64,000 nt of DNA from Crocinitomicaceae bacterium. Its GTDB lineage: Bacteria > Bacteroidota > Bacteroidia > Flavobacteriales_G > Salibacteraceae. The notes under the pieces were generated by a model. The model saw only the letters and a program-made list of their open reading frames with translations. It ran no database searches and was not told where the DNA came from. Positions within the stretch are counted from its first letter, which is position 1. Every line of letters starts with the position of its first letter. Where the stretch lies: positions 1-64,000 of the forward strand of contig PAME01000014.1 in NCBI GenBank assembly GCA_002707155.1, in the 5' to 3' direction. The position numbers were made by a program, and so were the translations under genes. Positions 7,593-17,409 of the stretch are shown here, piece after piece.

Positions 7593-9095
7593 ATGAGTTT
7601 AAAAAATCTTTCAGTTACTTTTTTGATAGTAATGCTATTCAGCCTAGTTACAAGTGCTGCTAAAAAAGAAAAAGCTAGTGTTGCCAAAAAATATCAGTTT
7701 GAATTTACCATTTCTGACTCAGACGATAGTTTGGTTTTTCTTGCAAACTATTATGGTAAAAAGCAATATTATTACGATACTGCTTTCGCGGTAGAAAAGG
7801 GAAAATTCAAATTTGAAACCGATTCTATTCCGGGTGGAATTTACCTAATTGTAATGCCTGATAAATCACAATACTTTGAAATTGTTGTGAGTGGAACCGA
7901 GCCTAGTGTTGTATTGAGCACCACAAGAGCGAATATGGTAGGAGATATGAAAGTTTCTGTGTCTGAAGAAAATAAATTATTCTATGAATTTCAGCAGGAA
8001 ATGAGTAAAAAGGGAGAACAGGCAGCCCCTATTCAGAAAAAAATTCAAGCATTAAAAGCAGATACCGTAAATCCTAAAGTTGATGAAATTAAGGCTGAGC
8101 AAGAAAAATTAGAGGCCGTAAACAAAGAAGCAAATGAATTCAAAAAGCAATTCATAAACACACACAAAGGAACGTTTACAGCAAAACTATTCCTAACATC
8201 ACAAGAACCAGATGTACCCGAAAATCCTGAATTACCAGAAGGAACTAATCTCGACCTATGGAAATTTCAAGAGTACAAAAGACAATATTTAGAAAATGTT
8301 GATTTTACAGACGAGAGATTGCTGCGCTCCCCTGTTTTCGCCAAAAAACTAGAATACTATATGACCAAATTGGTTATTCAAATGCCGGACTCTATAACCA
8401 AAGCAGCCGACGAGTTAGTTGCACGTACAAGACCAAATAAGGAAATGTTTAAGTATGTTGTGCACTGGAATACCAATCATTTTGAGCGATCAAAAATCAT
8501 GGGCATGGACGGCGTTTTTGTACATATGTCAGACAACTATTATACAAAAGAACAAGCACACTGGGTAGATAGTGCCGGTCTTGCAAAAATTAATGATAGA
8601 GCGGCAACGCTTCGCCCACTTTTGTTAGGTAAAGTAGCGTCAAATATAATTTTACCCGATACTACAGGAAAATGGCATGATTTACACAAGTTACCTGCAG
8701 AGTATACTATTCTTTATTTCTGGAGCCCCACTTGCGGCCATTGTAAAAAATCGACTCCTAAGTTGGAAAGCTTTTACAAAGACTATAAGTCTAAAGGTAT
8801 AGAGGTTTTTGGGGTATGTACTGAATTGGAAACTGATGGAATGAAAACGTTTGTAAAAACACATAAACTGACGTTTATAAATGTTTCTGATACTCCTGAA
8901 ATTAATAAAAACGCTTACGACTATTTAGACAAAACAACAGTCAATAGCCTAAATTTCAGAACGATATACGATATTTATTCAACTCCACAAGTGTATGTAT
9001 TAGATAAGAACAAAAAGATAATTGCAAAGAAGTTAGGTGTTGAGCAATTGGCCGATTTTATCGACAATTACTCAAAAGACAAAGGAAGCAATTAG
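7593..9095 (+). CDS. TlpA-like thioredoxin with DUF4369/DUF5106-type N-terminus
   Basis: This 500-residue periplasmic redox protein has a signal peptide (MSLKNLSVTFLIVMLFSLVTS), an N-terminal beta domain of DUF4369 type (about residues 30-130), a helical middle region and a C-terminal TlpA/ResA thioredoxin domain. The redox motif is SPTCGHCKK with C381 and C384, and the cis-Pro loop is STPQVYV. Such proteins reduce disulfides in exported proteins or cytochrome c apoproteins; the partner is not known. The gene has its own promoter. Its stop overlaps the convergent lipoprotein stop by four bases. Confidence 0.88.
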   Translation: MSLKNLSVTFLIVMLFSLVTSAAKKEKASVAKKYQFEFTISDSDDSLVFLANYYGKKQYYYDTAFAVEKGKFKFETDSIPGGIYLIVMPDKSQYFEIVVSGTEPSVVLSTTRANMVGDMKVSVSEENKLFYEFQQEMSKKGEQAAPIQKKIQALKADTVNPKVDEIKAEQEKLEAVNKEANEFKKQFINTHKGTFTAKLFLTSQEPDVPENPELPEGTNLDLWKFQEYKRQYLENVDFTDERLLRSPVFAKKLEYYMTKLVIQMPDSITKAADELVARTRPNKEMFKYVVHWNTNHFERSKIMGMDGVFVHMSDNYYTKEQAHWVDSAGLAKINDRAATLRPLLLGKVASNIILPDTTGKWHDLHKLPAEYTILYFWSPTCGHCKKSTPKLESFYKDYKSKGIEVFGVCTELETDGMKTFVKTHKLTFINVSDTPEINKNAYDYLDKTTVNSLNFRTIYDIYSTPQVYVLDKNKKIIAKKLGVEQLADFIDNYSKDKGSN

Positions 9096-9775
9096 TAAAC
9101 TACTCTTAGTGCTTTTATGTCGCTAGAGAATTGTTCCCAACCTCCAAATTCGCCTTCTTCATCGTAATACTCCATTTCGAGAACTAAACAATTTGGTTCT
9201 CCGTCAATAAAATAAATACTATCGTTAGATTCCGCTTGGTACACGAATATCAAACCTGAATCAAATTGTTTAACTCTGCTACAGTTGTAATTCTTACTGT
9301 ACAAACGCTTTTCGCCCATATCAACTTTTAAAGACAGCAATATACCATGATTGTGACTATCTACATTATTTGAGTCCAATATGGCATTCCAATCCTTTAC
9401 AGTGTCTAGAGTAAAAGATAAACTATGATGATCAATTCGAGTCAACTCCTCTGGTGTTCCAAATCGCTCCTCAAAAGCAGAAATCGTTAAACACTCCCCA
9501 TCTTCTAATCCGTCATCATAGCAAACTGAATCTGGCGTTTTGGTTAGAGAAAGCATGGAGTGATCATTACAATACAGCTCATACTCCTGATTTTTGTTAA
9601 CCATATTCTCGTAAAAATATCTCGTATAACAGGCCTTTTTCGCCAAATAAAACTCATGAGGCCATTCGTTTTTGATGAGTTCGGAAGAGTTTTCACAACC
9701 AACTAAACCGATAAAAAACACAAATATTAGCGACTTAAAGCCTGTTGTCAAAAAACGTGTTCTATAAGAATTCAT
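9092..9775 (-). CDS. Predicted lipoprotein, unknown function
   Basis: This is a 227-residue protein whose N-terminus ends in the lipobox IGLVGC (Cys27), so it should be lipid-anchored. The mature part has several Cys residues, one notable run being CYDDGLEDGEC, and many acidic and aromatic residues. I recognise no domain. It stands alone on the minus strand, convergent with the TlpA-like gene through a four-base overlap of stops, and divergent from the TonB-type gene with 183 bp between them. Disulfide formation is plausible given the Cys content, which is an inference only. Confidence 0.72.
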   Translation of the reverse strand: MNSYRTRFLTTGFKSLIFVFFIGLVGCENSSELIKNEWPHEFYLAKKACYTRYFYENMVNKNQEYELYCNDHSMLSLTKTPDSVCYDDGLEDGECLTISAFEERFGTPEELTRIDHHSLSFTLDTVKDWNAILDSNNVDSHNHGILLSLKVDMGEKRLYSKNYNCSRVKQFDSGLIFVYQAESNDSIYFIDGEPNCLVLEMEYYDEEGEFGGWEQFSSDIKALRVVY

Positions 9776-9958
9776 TACCTGAGTATTTATTTCTGCTAAG
9801 GTAAAATTTCAAATTGAAACTCATGTGGTATTCATAAACGAAGGACCCTGTTATTTGGTTATATTATCAACATGTTAAATACCTGTATTTCAATATATTA
9901 AACCAAAACCCGATTAGATTGCTGTAAAACTTTATGTACTCCGCTAAATCAAAAAAAC

Positions 9959-12376
9959 ATGCGACATTTGCCAACCATTATTCAACAAAATAGAACCTTG
10001 AATTTTTTAAAAACGATATTTTCACTTTGCCTAATTACTGCTGTCTCTGCAGTTGCCAGTGCTCAACAAAGCGAAATTCAATTAACGGGTAAAGTTATCG
10101 ATGAATTAAGCGGTTCTCCGGTTCCTTTCGCTACGGTTGCGCTTATTTCAAAAACAACCCTAAAACCTTTTACAGGAACTATAACAAGCGAAAGCGGAAA
10201 TTTCAATCTGCAAACTGACTCCACCAATTTTTTGGTAGAAATTAATTTTATGGGTTATGAAAACCTGCGCGTTTCTGAGCTCGATTTAAGTAAGGGAAAA
10301 GTATCTTTAGGAGCACTAAAGCTTACTCAAAACTCAAAAAATTTAGAAACTTTTACCGTAACCGAAGAACGGTCAACGGTAGAGTTTAAATTGGATCGAA
10401 GAGTCTTTAATGTGGGAAGTGATATAAGCAATCAAGGACTTGGAGCGCTGGATGTTTTAAATAATGTGCCTTCAGTAAACGTTGACATTGAAGGCAATAT
10501 TAGCTTACGTGGAAATGCTGGAGTGCAAATTTTAATTGATGGCAAACCTTCTGTAATGTCAGATGAAGGCGCCAATGCCTTAGGTAGTATTTCGTCAGAT
10601 ATGATTGAACGTATTGAAGTAATTACAAATCCATCTGCACAATACTCAGCTGAAGGCAGCTCGGGAATAATAAATATTGTACTCAAAAAAGATGAGAAAA
10701 AAGGATTCAATGGCTCTGGTTCGGTAAACGTTGGCTACCCGCACAATAACAGTATTGGAATAAGTCTAAATCGACGTACCGAAAAGTTCAATTTATTTAC
10801 GCAAATGGGTGCTGGATATCGCTCCTTACCGCGATACAATGAAAGCGTAAATTACAATAAAACTACAGGAACAACTATTTTGAGTGAAGGCATAGAATAC
10901 CGCAATGAAAAATTCTACAACATTACCTTAGGAACCGATTATCACATCAACAAATACAATGTATTGACGCTATCGGGCAGGTATGCATTTGAAGATGAAG
11001 ACCAACCCTCGTCTACCGACTTCACATTAACAGACGCCAATAAAAACGTAATTGGACGTTATACAAGAGACGAAACTACCACTGCAGCAAACCCAAAGTA
11101 CCAATACGATTTACAGTACGAAAAAGAATTTAAAAATGACAAGGAGCATACCTTACAATTGAGTACGCTGGGAAAATTCTTTGGAAAAGAGCAATCTTCT
11201 GAATTTAACAACATTCCTATTGAAGGATTAATAACTGACCCGAACCAAAAAACAGCCACCAACTTTTATCAACGAGACTTTACCTTCAAAGCAGATTACA
11301 GCAATCCCATTTCCACAAAAGTGACCCTCGAAACTGGTGGTATGTATGAGATGAATGATGTGGGAAACGACTATTCAGTGCTCAATGAAATCGATAAGGT
11401 ATTTGTGATTGACCCTGCTACCACTAACAATTTCGAATTTGACCAAAAGGTGCTTGGGATTTATGGAACGGGTTCTTACGAAGGAGAAAAGTGGGGAGCA
11501 AAGCTGGGGCTACGAGTTGAAAACACCGATTTGAATACTATCCTAACAACCACCAATGAAAACAATACGCAAGACTACACTAACCTTTTCCCATCGGTGC
11601 ACACTTCTTACAAACTTACTAAAATGGTTTCGTTTCAGGCGGGATATTCAAGGCGTATTTATCGCCCGAGACTCTGGGACCTAAATCCTTTTTTTAACAT
11701 TAGAAATATCTACAATATACGCCGTGGAAACCCGAACTTACAAGCCGAATATGCCGATTCCTACGAAATAACCGGAATCTTTATTCTGGAAAAAATATCA
11801 TTGAATGCGAGTATCTACAACCTGTACACCACCAATGTCATAGAACGTATTTCTTTTTTCGAAAACAACGCAAACGTTACTGTTCCTGAGAATATTGGAC
11901 AACGCAACAAAACAGGACTAGAGGTCAATGGTAAATACACTCCAATAAAGTGGTTCACCTTAAACGGAGATTTTAATTTTGGTTACTTCATGCGTCAAGG
12001 TAGTTTTCAGAATCAAAATTTTGATTTTACTGGCGATCAATGGTCTACTCAGCTCACCACAAAGTTTAAGCTACCTGCAAAAATTGATTTTGAACTTAGA
12101 GGCGATTACCAATCCCGAGTGAAAACTGTTCAAGGAAAACAGTCTGGATTTGCAGTTTTAAATATCGGCATTCGCAAAAAAATTGGAGAAGGAAAAGCCG
12201 TCATTAGTGCAGGAGTGCGCGATGTGTTTGCCTCTAGAAAACAAGAGAACTATATAAGTCAACCTAACTTTTACTTGTACAACAATTCCATTCGAGAACG
12301 CTTTTTTGTGCTTGGGATCAGCTACAGTTTTGGAAAAGGTGAAGCTATGACTTACAGTGGTGGAAGGCGCCATTAG
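9959..12376 (+). CDS. Outer-membrane beta-barrel TonB-type receptor
   Basis: The 805-residue protein has a signal peptide ending in ASAQQ (about residue 36), a carboxypeptidase-regulatory-like domain (LTGKVIDELSGSPVPFATV, about 42-120), a plug-like domain (ALDVLNNVPSVNVD, then SLRGNAGVQILIDGKPSV) and a long beta-barrel. It belongs to the outer-membrane barrel family close to TonB-dependent receptors that ends in SFGKGEAMTYSGGRR. It probably sits in the outer membrane and imports or senses an unknown ligand. No SusD or other partner lies next to it. The upstream 183 bp hold no perfect -7 box. Confidence 0.9.
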   Translation: MRHLPTIIQQNRTLNFLKTIFSLCLITAVSAVASAQQSEIQLTGKVIDELSGSPVPFATVALISKTTLKPFTGTITSESGNFNLQTDSTNFLVEINFMGYENLRVSELDLSKGKVSLGALKLTQNSKNLETFTVTEERSTVEFKLDRRVFNVGSDISNQGLGALDVLNNVPSVNVDIEGNISLRGNAGVQILIDGKPSVMSDEGANALGSISSDMIERIEVITNPSAQYSAEGSSGIINIVLKKDEKKGFNGSGSVNVGYPHNNSIGISLNRRTEKFNLFTQMGAGYRSLPRYNESVNYNKTTGTTILSEGIEYRNEKFYNITLGTDYHINKYNVLTLSGRYAFEDEDQPSSTDFTLTDANKNVIGRYTRDETTTAANPKYQYDLQYEKEFKNDKEHTLQLSTLGKFFGKEQSSEFNNIPIEGLITDPNQKTATNFYQRDFTFKADYSNPISTKVTLETGGMYEMNDVGNDYSVLNEIDKVFVIDPATTNNFEFDQKVLGIYGTGSYEGEKWGAKLGLRVENTDLNTILTTTNENNTQDYTNLFPSVHTSYKLTKMVSFQAGYSRRIYRPRLWDLNPFFNIRNIYNIRRGNPNLQAEYADSYEITGIFILEKISLNASIYNLYTTNVIERISFFENNANVTVPENIGQRNKTGLEVNGKYTPIKWFTLNGDFNFGYFMRQGSFQNQNFDFTGDQWSTQLTTKFKLPAKIDFELRGDYQSRVKTVQGKQSGFAVLNIGIRKKIGEGKAVISAGVRDVFASRKQENYISQPNFYLYNNSIRERFFVLGISYSFGKGEAMTYSGGRRH

Positions 12377-12770
12377 GTAGTGCAGAAACTAAAGGATTAG
12401 GCTATTTACAAAGCAATAAAGTACCGAAAATCTTCCACTGTTATCCGCTTTTAATATGGATAAAATGGCGATGCTATAATATCAGATTTGCAGAAAAAGA
12501 AAACAACATCTACTTTGTAAGAAATATGAATTTTAAAAGATTGATGGACTGATAATAGTTTAAGAAGATTAGTTATTTCTCTAATTATCATATACCTTAT
12601 TTTCATTTATATCGTCAGTTCGAATCTTTTTTATTTTGAAAATCAATTTCCAATGTAATAATAACCCGTTTGTTACATTTGTAGAAGTGGTGATTATCCA
12701 TGTTGGATTAGTTTGAAAAATGAGTCAAACCAAATTATTGATTTAATATCGGTTATTAGTTAAAAGGCAT
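12377..12770 (+). other. 394-bp intergenic stretch with one -7 box
   Basis: No credible gene is seen. A frame running from 12373 to 12552 stays open for 59 codons but has no usable start until its last eight codons. A perfect 6-bp inverted repeat (TTATCC 12441-12446, GGATAA 12458-12463) with an 11-nt loop is present, with no T tract after it. A promoter box for the next gene is at 12674-12681. Confidence 0.6.
12674..12681 (+). promoter_or_regulatory. -7 promoter box for YdeP-type gene
   Basis: TACATTTG is a perfect TAnnTTTG element 89 bp before the ATG. No -33 TTG is found at 19 bp. It predicts a leader of about 80 nt. Confidence 0.4.
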
Positions 12771-15080
12771 ATGACGACAAATAATTTTAAAAAGCGCTCC
12801 GTTACAGCTGTTCCTGCTGATAAATATGGCAAAATCAGGCTAACAGGAAGGAAAAATTATGCAGCCGGAATACCCGCTGTCATTTCTTCTTTGAAACATT
12901 TGAAGCGTGAAGTCGGAATTTTTAAAGGGATTAAGGTCCTTAACCGAATGAACAAAAAAAATGGCTTTGACTGCCCCGGTTGCGCTTGGCCAGATCCCGA
13001 CGGAAAGCGCTCAACTCTTGGTGAATATTGTGAAAATGGCGTAAAAGCCATTGCTGAAGAAATTACATTAAAGCGCGTTGATGCTGAGTTCTTCAAAAAA
13101 AACAACATCGAAGATTTGAGTAGGCAATCTGATTTTTGGATCGGAAAGCAAGGCCGAATAACGGAACCTATGATTCTAGAAGCGGGATCAAACAACTACA
13201 CCCCTATTTCATGGGAAGCGGCTTTCAATAAAATTGGAAGTCAACTGAAATCACTCAGTAGCCCTCATGAGGCTGTTTTTTACACATCGGGCAGAACGAG
13301 TAATGAAGCGGCGTATATGTACCAATTGCTTGCTCGTCAAATTGGCACAAACAATTTACCCGATTGCTCCAATATGTGTCACGAATCAAGTGGCGTTGGA
13401 TTGGGCGAAACTGTTGGCATAGGAAAAGGCTCAGTAACACTTGAAGATTTGCATGAAGCCGAGGTAATTGTTGTTATGGGCCAAAACCCGGGCACAAATC
13501 ACCCTAGAATGCTGTCTGCATTGGAAAAGTGCAAAAAAAATGGAGGGAAAATAGTAAGTGTAAACCCTATTCCCGAAGCCGGCAATGAAGCCTTTGCAGA
13601 TCCGCAAGATCCAATGGCCATGTTAAAAGGTGGTGAGAAGTTAACCGATTTGTACTTACAAGTAAAAATAAACGGTGATGTTGCAGTATTAAAAGCTGCT
13701 TGTGTACTAATGCTTGAAGCCGAAAAATCCAATCCTGGAAAAGTATTTGACCTTGACTTTATTAAAAAACACTGTGACGGTTACGAAGAATTAATAGCTG
13801 ATCTTGAAAAAACAAATTTTGAAGAATGCATTCAGCAATCAGGAGTTGATGGAGCTCAAGTGCGACAATTTGCCGAACTATTAATCAAGAACAAAAAGAT
13901 AATTATTTGCTGGGCAATGGGCATTACGCAACAGCAAAATGGTGTTGAAAATGTGCGTGAAATCGTAAATACTCTGCTACTAAAAGGAAGTATTGGAAAA
14001 CCAGGCGCTGGCACTTGTCCTGCCCGTGGACATAGCAATGTGCAAGGCGATCGAACTATGGGGATTTGGGAAAAACCAAAACCAGAATTTCTTGAAAGTT
14101 TGGATAAACATTTTGGGATCAATACCCCAAAGGAAGCTGGTTATGATGTGGTTGACTGCATTGAAGCTATGCACAACCAGAAGGTAAAAATCTTTATGGC
14201 TATGGGCGGTAACTTTGTATCTGCAACGCCAGATACTAATTATACGGCTGAAGCTTTGCAAAATTGTGTACTAACTGTTCATGTTTCTACCAAGCTAAAT
14301 CGATCGCATCTTATTCCGGGAAAAGAGTCTATTCTTTTACCTTGTATATCAAGAACAGAAGGTGATACACAAGAAAGCGGGTTGCAATTTATCTCGGTGG
14401 AAAACTCAATGGGAGTGGTTCATAGAAGTACGGGTAAATTCCCGCCGGCATCAAATAATCTTAAAAGTGAACCTGCAATAATCGCAGGAGTAGCTAACTC
14501 CACTTTTGGTGAAAATTCTCCAATAAATTGGTCAGAAATGATCCTAAATTATGACTCGGTTAGAAACCACATTGAAGCTACCATAGCCGGTTTTACTGAT
14601 TATAACGAAAGAGTTAGACAGTCGGGAGGCTTCTATTTACCAAATGGTGCTCGAAAGGGTTTGTTTAAAACAGCTACGGATAAAGCTCGATTTACGATAA
14701 ACCCCTTGCCAAATAAGCAGGTTAAAAAAGGACATTTAATCATGATGACGATTCGGTCACACGATCAATACAATACCACAATTTACGGTATTGACGATCG
14801 CTACAGAGGCATTTATAATGAGAGACGAGTTGTATTGGCAAACCCAATAGACATGAAAGAACTGGGTCTCAAAAAACTCGACGATGTGCATTTAAAAAGC
14901 CACTTTTATGGGGAAGTCCGTGAAGCATTAAACTTCAAGATGATCCCCTACGATATTGCTCAAGGTTGCATTGCAACCTACTTTCCTGAAGCTAATGTGC
15001 TGGTGCCTTTAAAAAGTGTGGCGAATAAAAGTCAAACTCCAGTTTCAAAATTTGTAGAAGTAGAAATAATTAAGGCCTAA
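12771..15080 (+). CDS. FdhF/YdeP-family molybdopterin oxidoreductase
   Basis: The 769-residue protein belongs to the YdeP branch of the formate dehydrogenase-like molybdopterin superfamily. A CPGC pair (C68, C71) in GFDCPGCAWPDP is the N-terminal family mark; the full four-Cys iron-sulfur ligand set of FdhF is not evident. C203 in NMCHESSG sits where formate dehydrogenases carry the Mo-ligating Cys or Sec. The C-terminal segment MTIRSHDQYNTTIYG and the following domain bind the cofactor. There is no Tat or Sec signal, so it should be cytoplasmic. The E. coli relative is linked to acid resistance, but the natural substrate is unknown. A heme-c lipoprotein gene follows seven bases on. Confidence 0.9.
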   Translation: MTTNNFKKRSVTAVPADKYGKIRLTGRKNYAAGIPAVISSLKHLKREVGIFKGIKVLNRMNKKNGFDCPGCAWPDPDGKRSTLGEYCENGVKAIAEEITLKRVDAEFFKKNNIEDLSRQSDFWIGKQGRITEPMILEAGSNNYTPISWEAAFNKIGSQLKSLSSPHEAVFYTSGRTSNEAAYMYQLLARQIGTNNLPDCSNMCHESSGVGLGETVGIGKGSVTLEDLHEAEVIVVMGQNPGTNHPRMLSALEKCKKNGGKIVSVNPIPEAGNEAFADPQDPMAMLKGGEKLTDLYLQVKINGDVAVLKAACVLMLEAEKSNPGKVFDLDFIKKHCDGYEELIADLEKTNFEECIQQSGVDGAQVRQFAELLIKNKKIIICWAMGITQQQNGVENVREIVNTLLLKGSIGKPGAGTCPARGHSNVQGDRTMGIWEKPKPEFLESLDKHFGINTPKEAGYDVVDCIEAMHNQKVKIFMAMGGNFVSATPDTNYTAEALQNCVLTVHVSTKLNRSHLIPGKESILLPCISRTEGDTQESGLQFISVENSMGVVHRSTGKFPPASNNLKSEPAIIAGVANSTFGENSPINWSEMILNYDSVRNHIEATIAGFTDYNERVRQSGGFYLPNGARKGLFKTATDKARFTINPLPNKQVKKGHLIMMTIRSHDQYNTTIYGIDDRYRGIYNERRVVLANPIDMKELGLKKLDDVHLKSHFYGEVREALNFKMIPYDIAQGCIATYFPEANVLVPLKSVANKSQTPVSKFVEVEIIKA

Positions 15081-15087
15081 TTTTTAT

Positions 15088-15561
15088 ATGCGTATTAAGT
15101 CGTTTCTTGTTTTAAGTCTCTGTTTCTTACTTGCATTTTTGAATGCTTGTAATGATTCAACGAATGAAGAAAAAGAAGAAATCCTAGATGTTTCTAAAGC
15201 TGTAAGGATTAATAACCCCAATAAGCAAAGTGAACTTTCGGTGCTCATGCGAACACTCTATAACGACACTAAAGCTGAGAGAATACTTCTTTTAACTGGG
15301 GAACATTCGGCCATAGATTGGACATCTAAATATGAAAATTTACTAATTGCCAAACAAACAGATGAGTCTAATAAAGGAGAAGTATTTGATGCATATGGAA
15401 ATGGGTTTCTTATCCAATTAAAGGAGTATCAAAACACAAGTGAAAAGGAAAGAATATCAAACTACAATCGCTTAATAACCAACTGCAAGAACTGCCATGA
15501 GGCATACTGCCCTGGGCCACTAGTTGTTATTAATAAACTTCCATTAAAAGATTTAAACTAA
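15088..15561 (+). CDS. Heme-c lipoprotein (CxxCH near C-terminus)
   Basis: This 157-residue protein starts with a signal peptide and lipobox (LAFLNAC, Cys at about 21). Near the C-terminus is NCKNCHEAYCPGPLVV, with C133, C136 and H137 forming a CxxCH heme-attachment site. A single heme site at the end of a mainly helical protein recalls the cytochrome c' layout, and CHxxYCPGP is a pattern I recall from other Bacteroidota. It should sit outside the cytoplasm, lipid-anchored. It follows the YdeP-type gene by seven bases and precedes dtd by three, so it is probably co-transcribed. Direct electron exchange with YdeP would need a membrane carrier. Confidence 0.75.
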   Translation: MRIKSFLVLSLCFLLAFLNACNDSTNEEKEEILDVSKAVRINNPNKQSELSVLMRTLYNDTKAERILLLTGEHSAIDWTSKYENLLIAKQTDESNKGEVFDAYGNGFLIQLKEYQNTSEKERISNYNRLITNCKNCHEAYCPGPLVVINKLPLKDLN

Positions 15562-15564
15562 GTC

Positions 15565-16017
15565 ATGCGAGGAGTAATTCAACGTGTGAGTAGCGCCTCA
15601 GTTTCGGTGAACGGTAAAAGCATTGCCAACATAAAAAACGGCTTGGTTATTTTGCTTGGAATTGAACAAGAAGACACTATTGAAGATGCCAAATGGTTTG
15701 CAGGAAAAGTTAGCAAACTGCGCATATTTTCAGATGAAAACGAAAATGTCAATTTTTCAATAAATGAAGTGAAGGGAGATATTATTTTAGTATCACAATT
15801 TACCCTGCATGCAAAAACAAAAAAAGGAAATCGCCCTTCTTTTATTAGGGCTGCCTCGCCAGATTACGCCGAAAAACTGTACTTAGAAACAAGAGATTTG
15901 TTTGCTTCTCTTATCCAAGGAAATGTTCAAACCGGCGAGTTTGGGGCCAATATGAATGTTGAGCTGGTAAACAATGGGCCGGTAACCTTAATTATTGATA
16001 CTAAAAACAAGGAATAA
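15565..16017 (+). CDS. dtd: D-aminoacyl-tRNA deacylase
   Basis: Dtd removes D-amino acids and glycine wrongly loaded on tRNA. The 150 residues cover the whole family, from MRGVIQRVSSASVSVNG. The two active-site motifs are SQFTLHAKTKKGNRPSF (about 77-93) and the Gly-cis-Pro loop NNGPVT (about 137-142). The gene directly abuts the MBOAT gene: the dtd TAA is followed at once by its GTG start. Confidence 0.97.
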   Translation: MRGVIQRVSSASVSVNGKSIANIKNGLVILLGIEQEDTIEDAKWFAGKVSKLRIFSDENENVNFSINEVKGDIILVSQFTLHAKTKKGNRPSFIRAASPDYAEKLYLETRDLFASLIQGNVQTGEFGANMNVELVNNGPVTLIIDTKNKE

Positions 16018-17409
16018 GTGCTTTTTAACTCCGTTCAGTTTCTTGTTTTTTTTCCGCTAGTTATTGCGGTATATTATTTAGTTAACTACAAATGGCGTTG
16101 GCTATTACTGCTGGTTGCTAGTTATATATTTTACGGATCTTGGAAAATTGAATTTCTTAGCCTAATCGTCATTTCAACCTTGGTTGACTTTTATGTGGCA
16201 AAACAATTGAGCCAGACAGATAACACGCATAAAAGATGGAAATATTTATTAGTGAGTTTATCCTGTAATTTGGGTATGCTTCTGTTTTTTAAGTACGGTT
16301 CATTTTTAGCTAACCTCACTTTACCCTTCGCTCCAATTCCCGATTGGCGAAAAGAACAATTATTGGGTTTTTTATCCTTCGACTTGCCCGTAGGAATTTC
16401 ATTCTACACCTTTCAAACTATGGGTTACACCATCGATATTTTTAAAAACAAAATCAAACCAGAAAAACATTTGGGGAAGTTTACACTTTACGTTAGCTAC
16501 TTTCCACAATTAGTTGCCGGACCAATTGAACGGTTCGATCACCTACAACCCCAACTCACCTCAAAACATATCTTGACGTATAAAAATCTTTCTCATGGGG
16601 CTCGATTAATGCTATATGGCTTCTTTATGAAAATGGTAATTGCTGATAATCTAGCACCTTTAGTGGATTCAATTTTCGAGACTCCGCTCTCCTATTCTTT
16701 GTCCACTAAATGGGCGGGTATTTTAGGCTTTGGATGGCAGATATATGCTGATTTTTGTGGCTACTCATTAATTGCAATTGGAGCAGCTAAATGCATGGGC
16801 GTTGAATTAATGACGAATTTCAAAACCCCCTATTTTGCTAATTCGATTCAAGACTTTTGGAGAAGATGGCACATTAGTTTAAGCACTTGGTTTAGAGATT
16901 ATGTTTTTGTTCCACTAGGCGGGAGCAAGGTGAATCAGTTCATTTGGATTCGCAATATTCTTGTGGTATTTATTTTAAGCGGAATTTGGCATGGTGCAAA
17001 TTATACCTTTTTAATTTGGGGAGCGATTCACGGAGTTTTCTATCTGTTGGAGCGGTTTGTTCGCCTCCCAAATAGCCCCTTTTTAAAACCGATTTACTGG
17101 CTTAAAACTTACCTAGTGGTTTCATTTGCTTGGCTATTCTTTAGAGCAAGTGATTTAAATAATGCATGGGATGTCCTTTTAGGTGTGAACATTTCAAAAG
17201 CACCTAAAATCATAGAAACTCCTATTGAACTCATCTTGGCATTTGCACTTTTTGTTCTGCTAGAAGTAGTATTCAGAAAAGAAAAAATTAATCAACTTTT
17301 GGATAGAACACCTTTTGTTATTCGTTGGTCCGGTTACGCTGTTGTTCTCTTTTTCATCCTTTCGTTTTCGGGAACTACGAATCACCCTTTTATCTATTTT
17401 CAATTCTAA
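16018..17409 (+). CDS. MBOAT-family O-acyltransferase
   Basis: The 463-residue integral membrane protein is of the AlgI/DltB type and moves acyl groups onto an extracellular acceptor such as a polysaccharide. It starts at GTG (16018) immediately after dtd. About eleven hydrophobic segments run through it. Family marks: FDLPVGISFYTFQTMGYTID, VAGPIER, the segment with H285 (WHISLSTWFRDYVFVPLGG) and the catalytic His325 in LSGIWHGANY. The next gene overlaps its stop (TAATG) and encodes a membrane-anchored extracellular protein; AlgI-like enzymes usually act with such a partner. No polysaccharide gene cluster is nearby, so the acceptor is unknown. Confidence 0.92.
   Translation: MLFNSVQFLVFFPLVIAVYYLVNYKWRWLLLLVASYIFYGSWKIEFLSLIVISTLVDFYVAKQLSQTDNTHKRWKYLLVSLSCNLGMLLFFKYGSFLANLTLPFAPIPDWRKEQLLGFLSFDLPVGISFYTFQTMGYTIDIFKNKIKPEKHLGKFTLYVSYFPQLVAGPIERFDHLQPQLTSKHILTYKNLSHGARLMLYGFFMKMVIADNLAPLVDSIFETPLSYSLSTKWAGILGFGWQIYADFCGYSLIAIGAAKCMGVELMTNFKTPYFANSIQDFWRRWHISLSTWFRDYVFVPLGGSKVNQFIWIRNILVVFILSGIWHGANYTFLIWGAIHGVFYLLERFVRLPNSPFLKPIYWLKTYLVVSFAWLFFRASDLNNAWDVLLGVNISKAPKIIETPIELILAFALFVLLEVVFRKEKINQLLDRTPFVIRWSGYAVVLFFILSFSGTTNHPFIYFQF

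Noticed and set aside
12373-12552. 59-codon open frame after the TonB-type gene
   Set aside because: It has no start codon until the last eight codons and shows no motif; likely chance.
12618-12626. GTTCGAATC, like the T-loop of a tRNA
   Set aside because: No acceptor stem, D arm or anticodon arm can be folded around it; chance match in AT-rich intergenic DNA.
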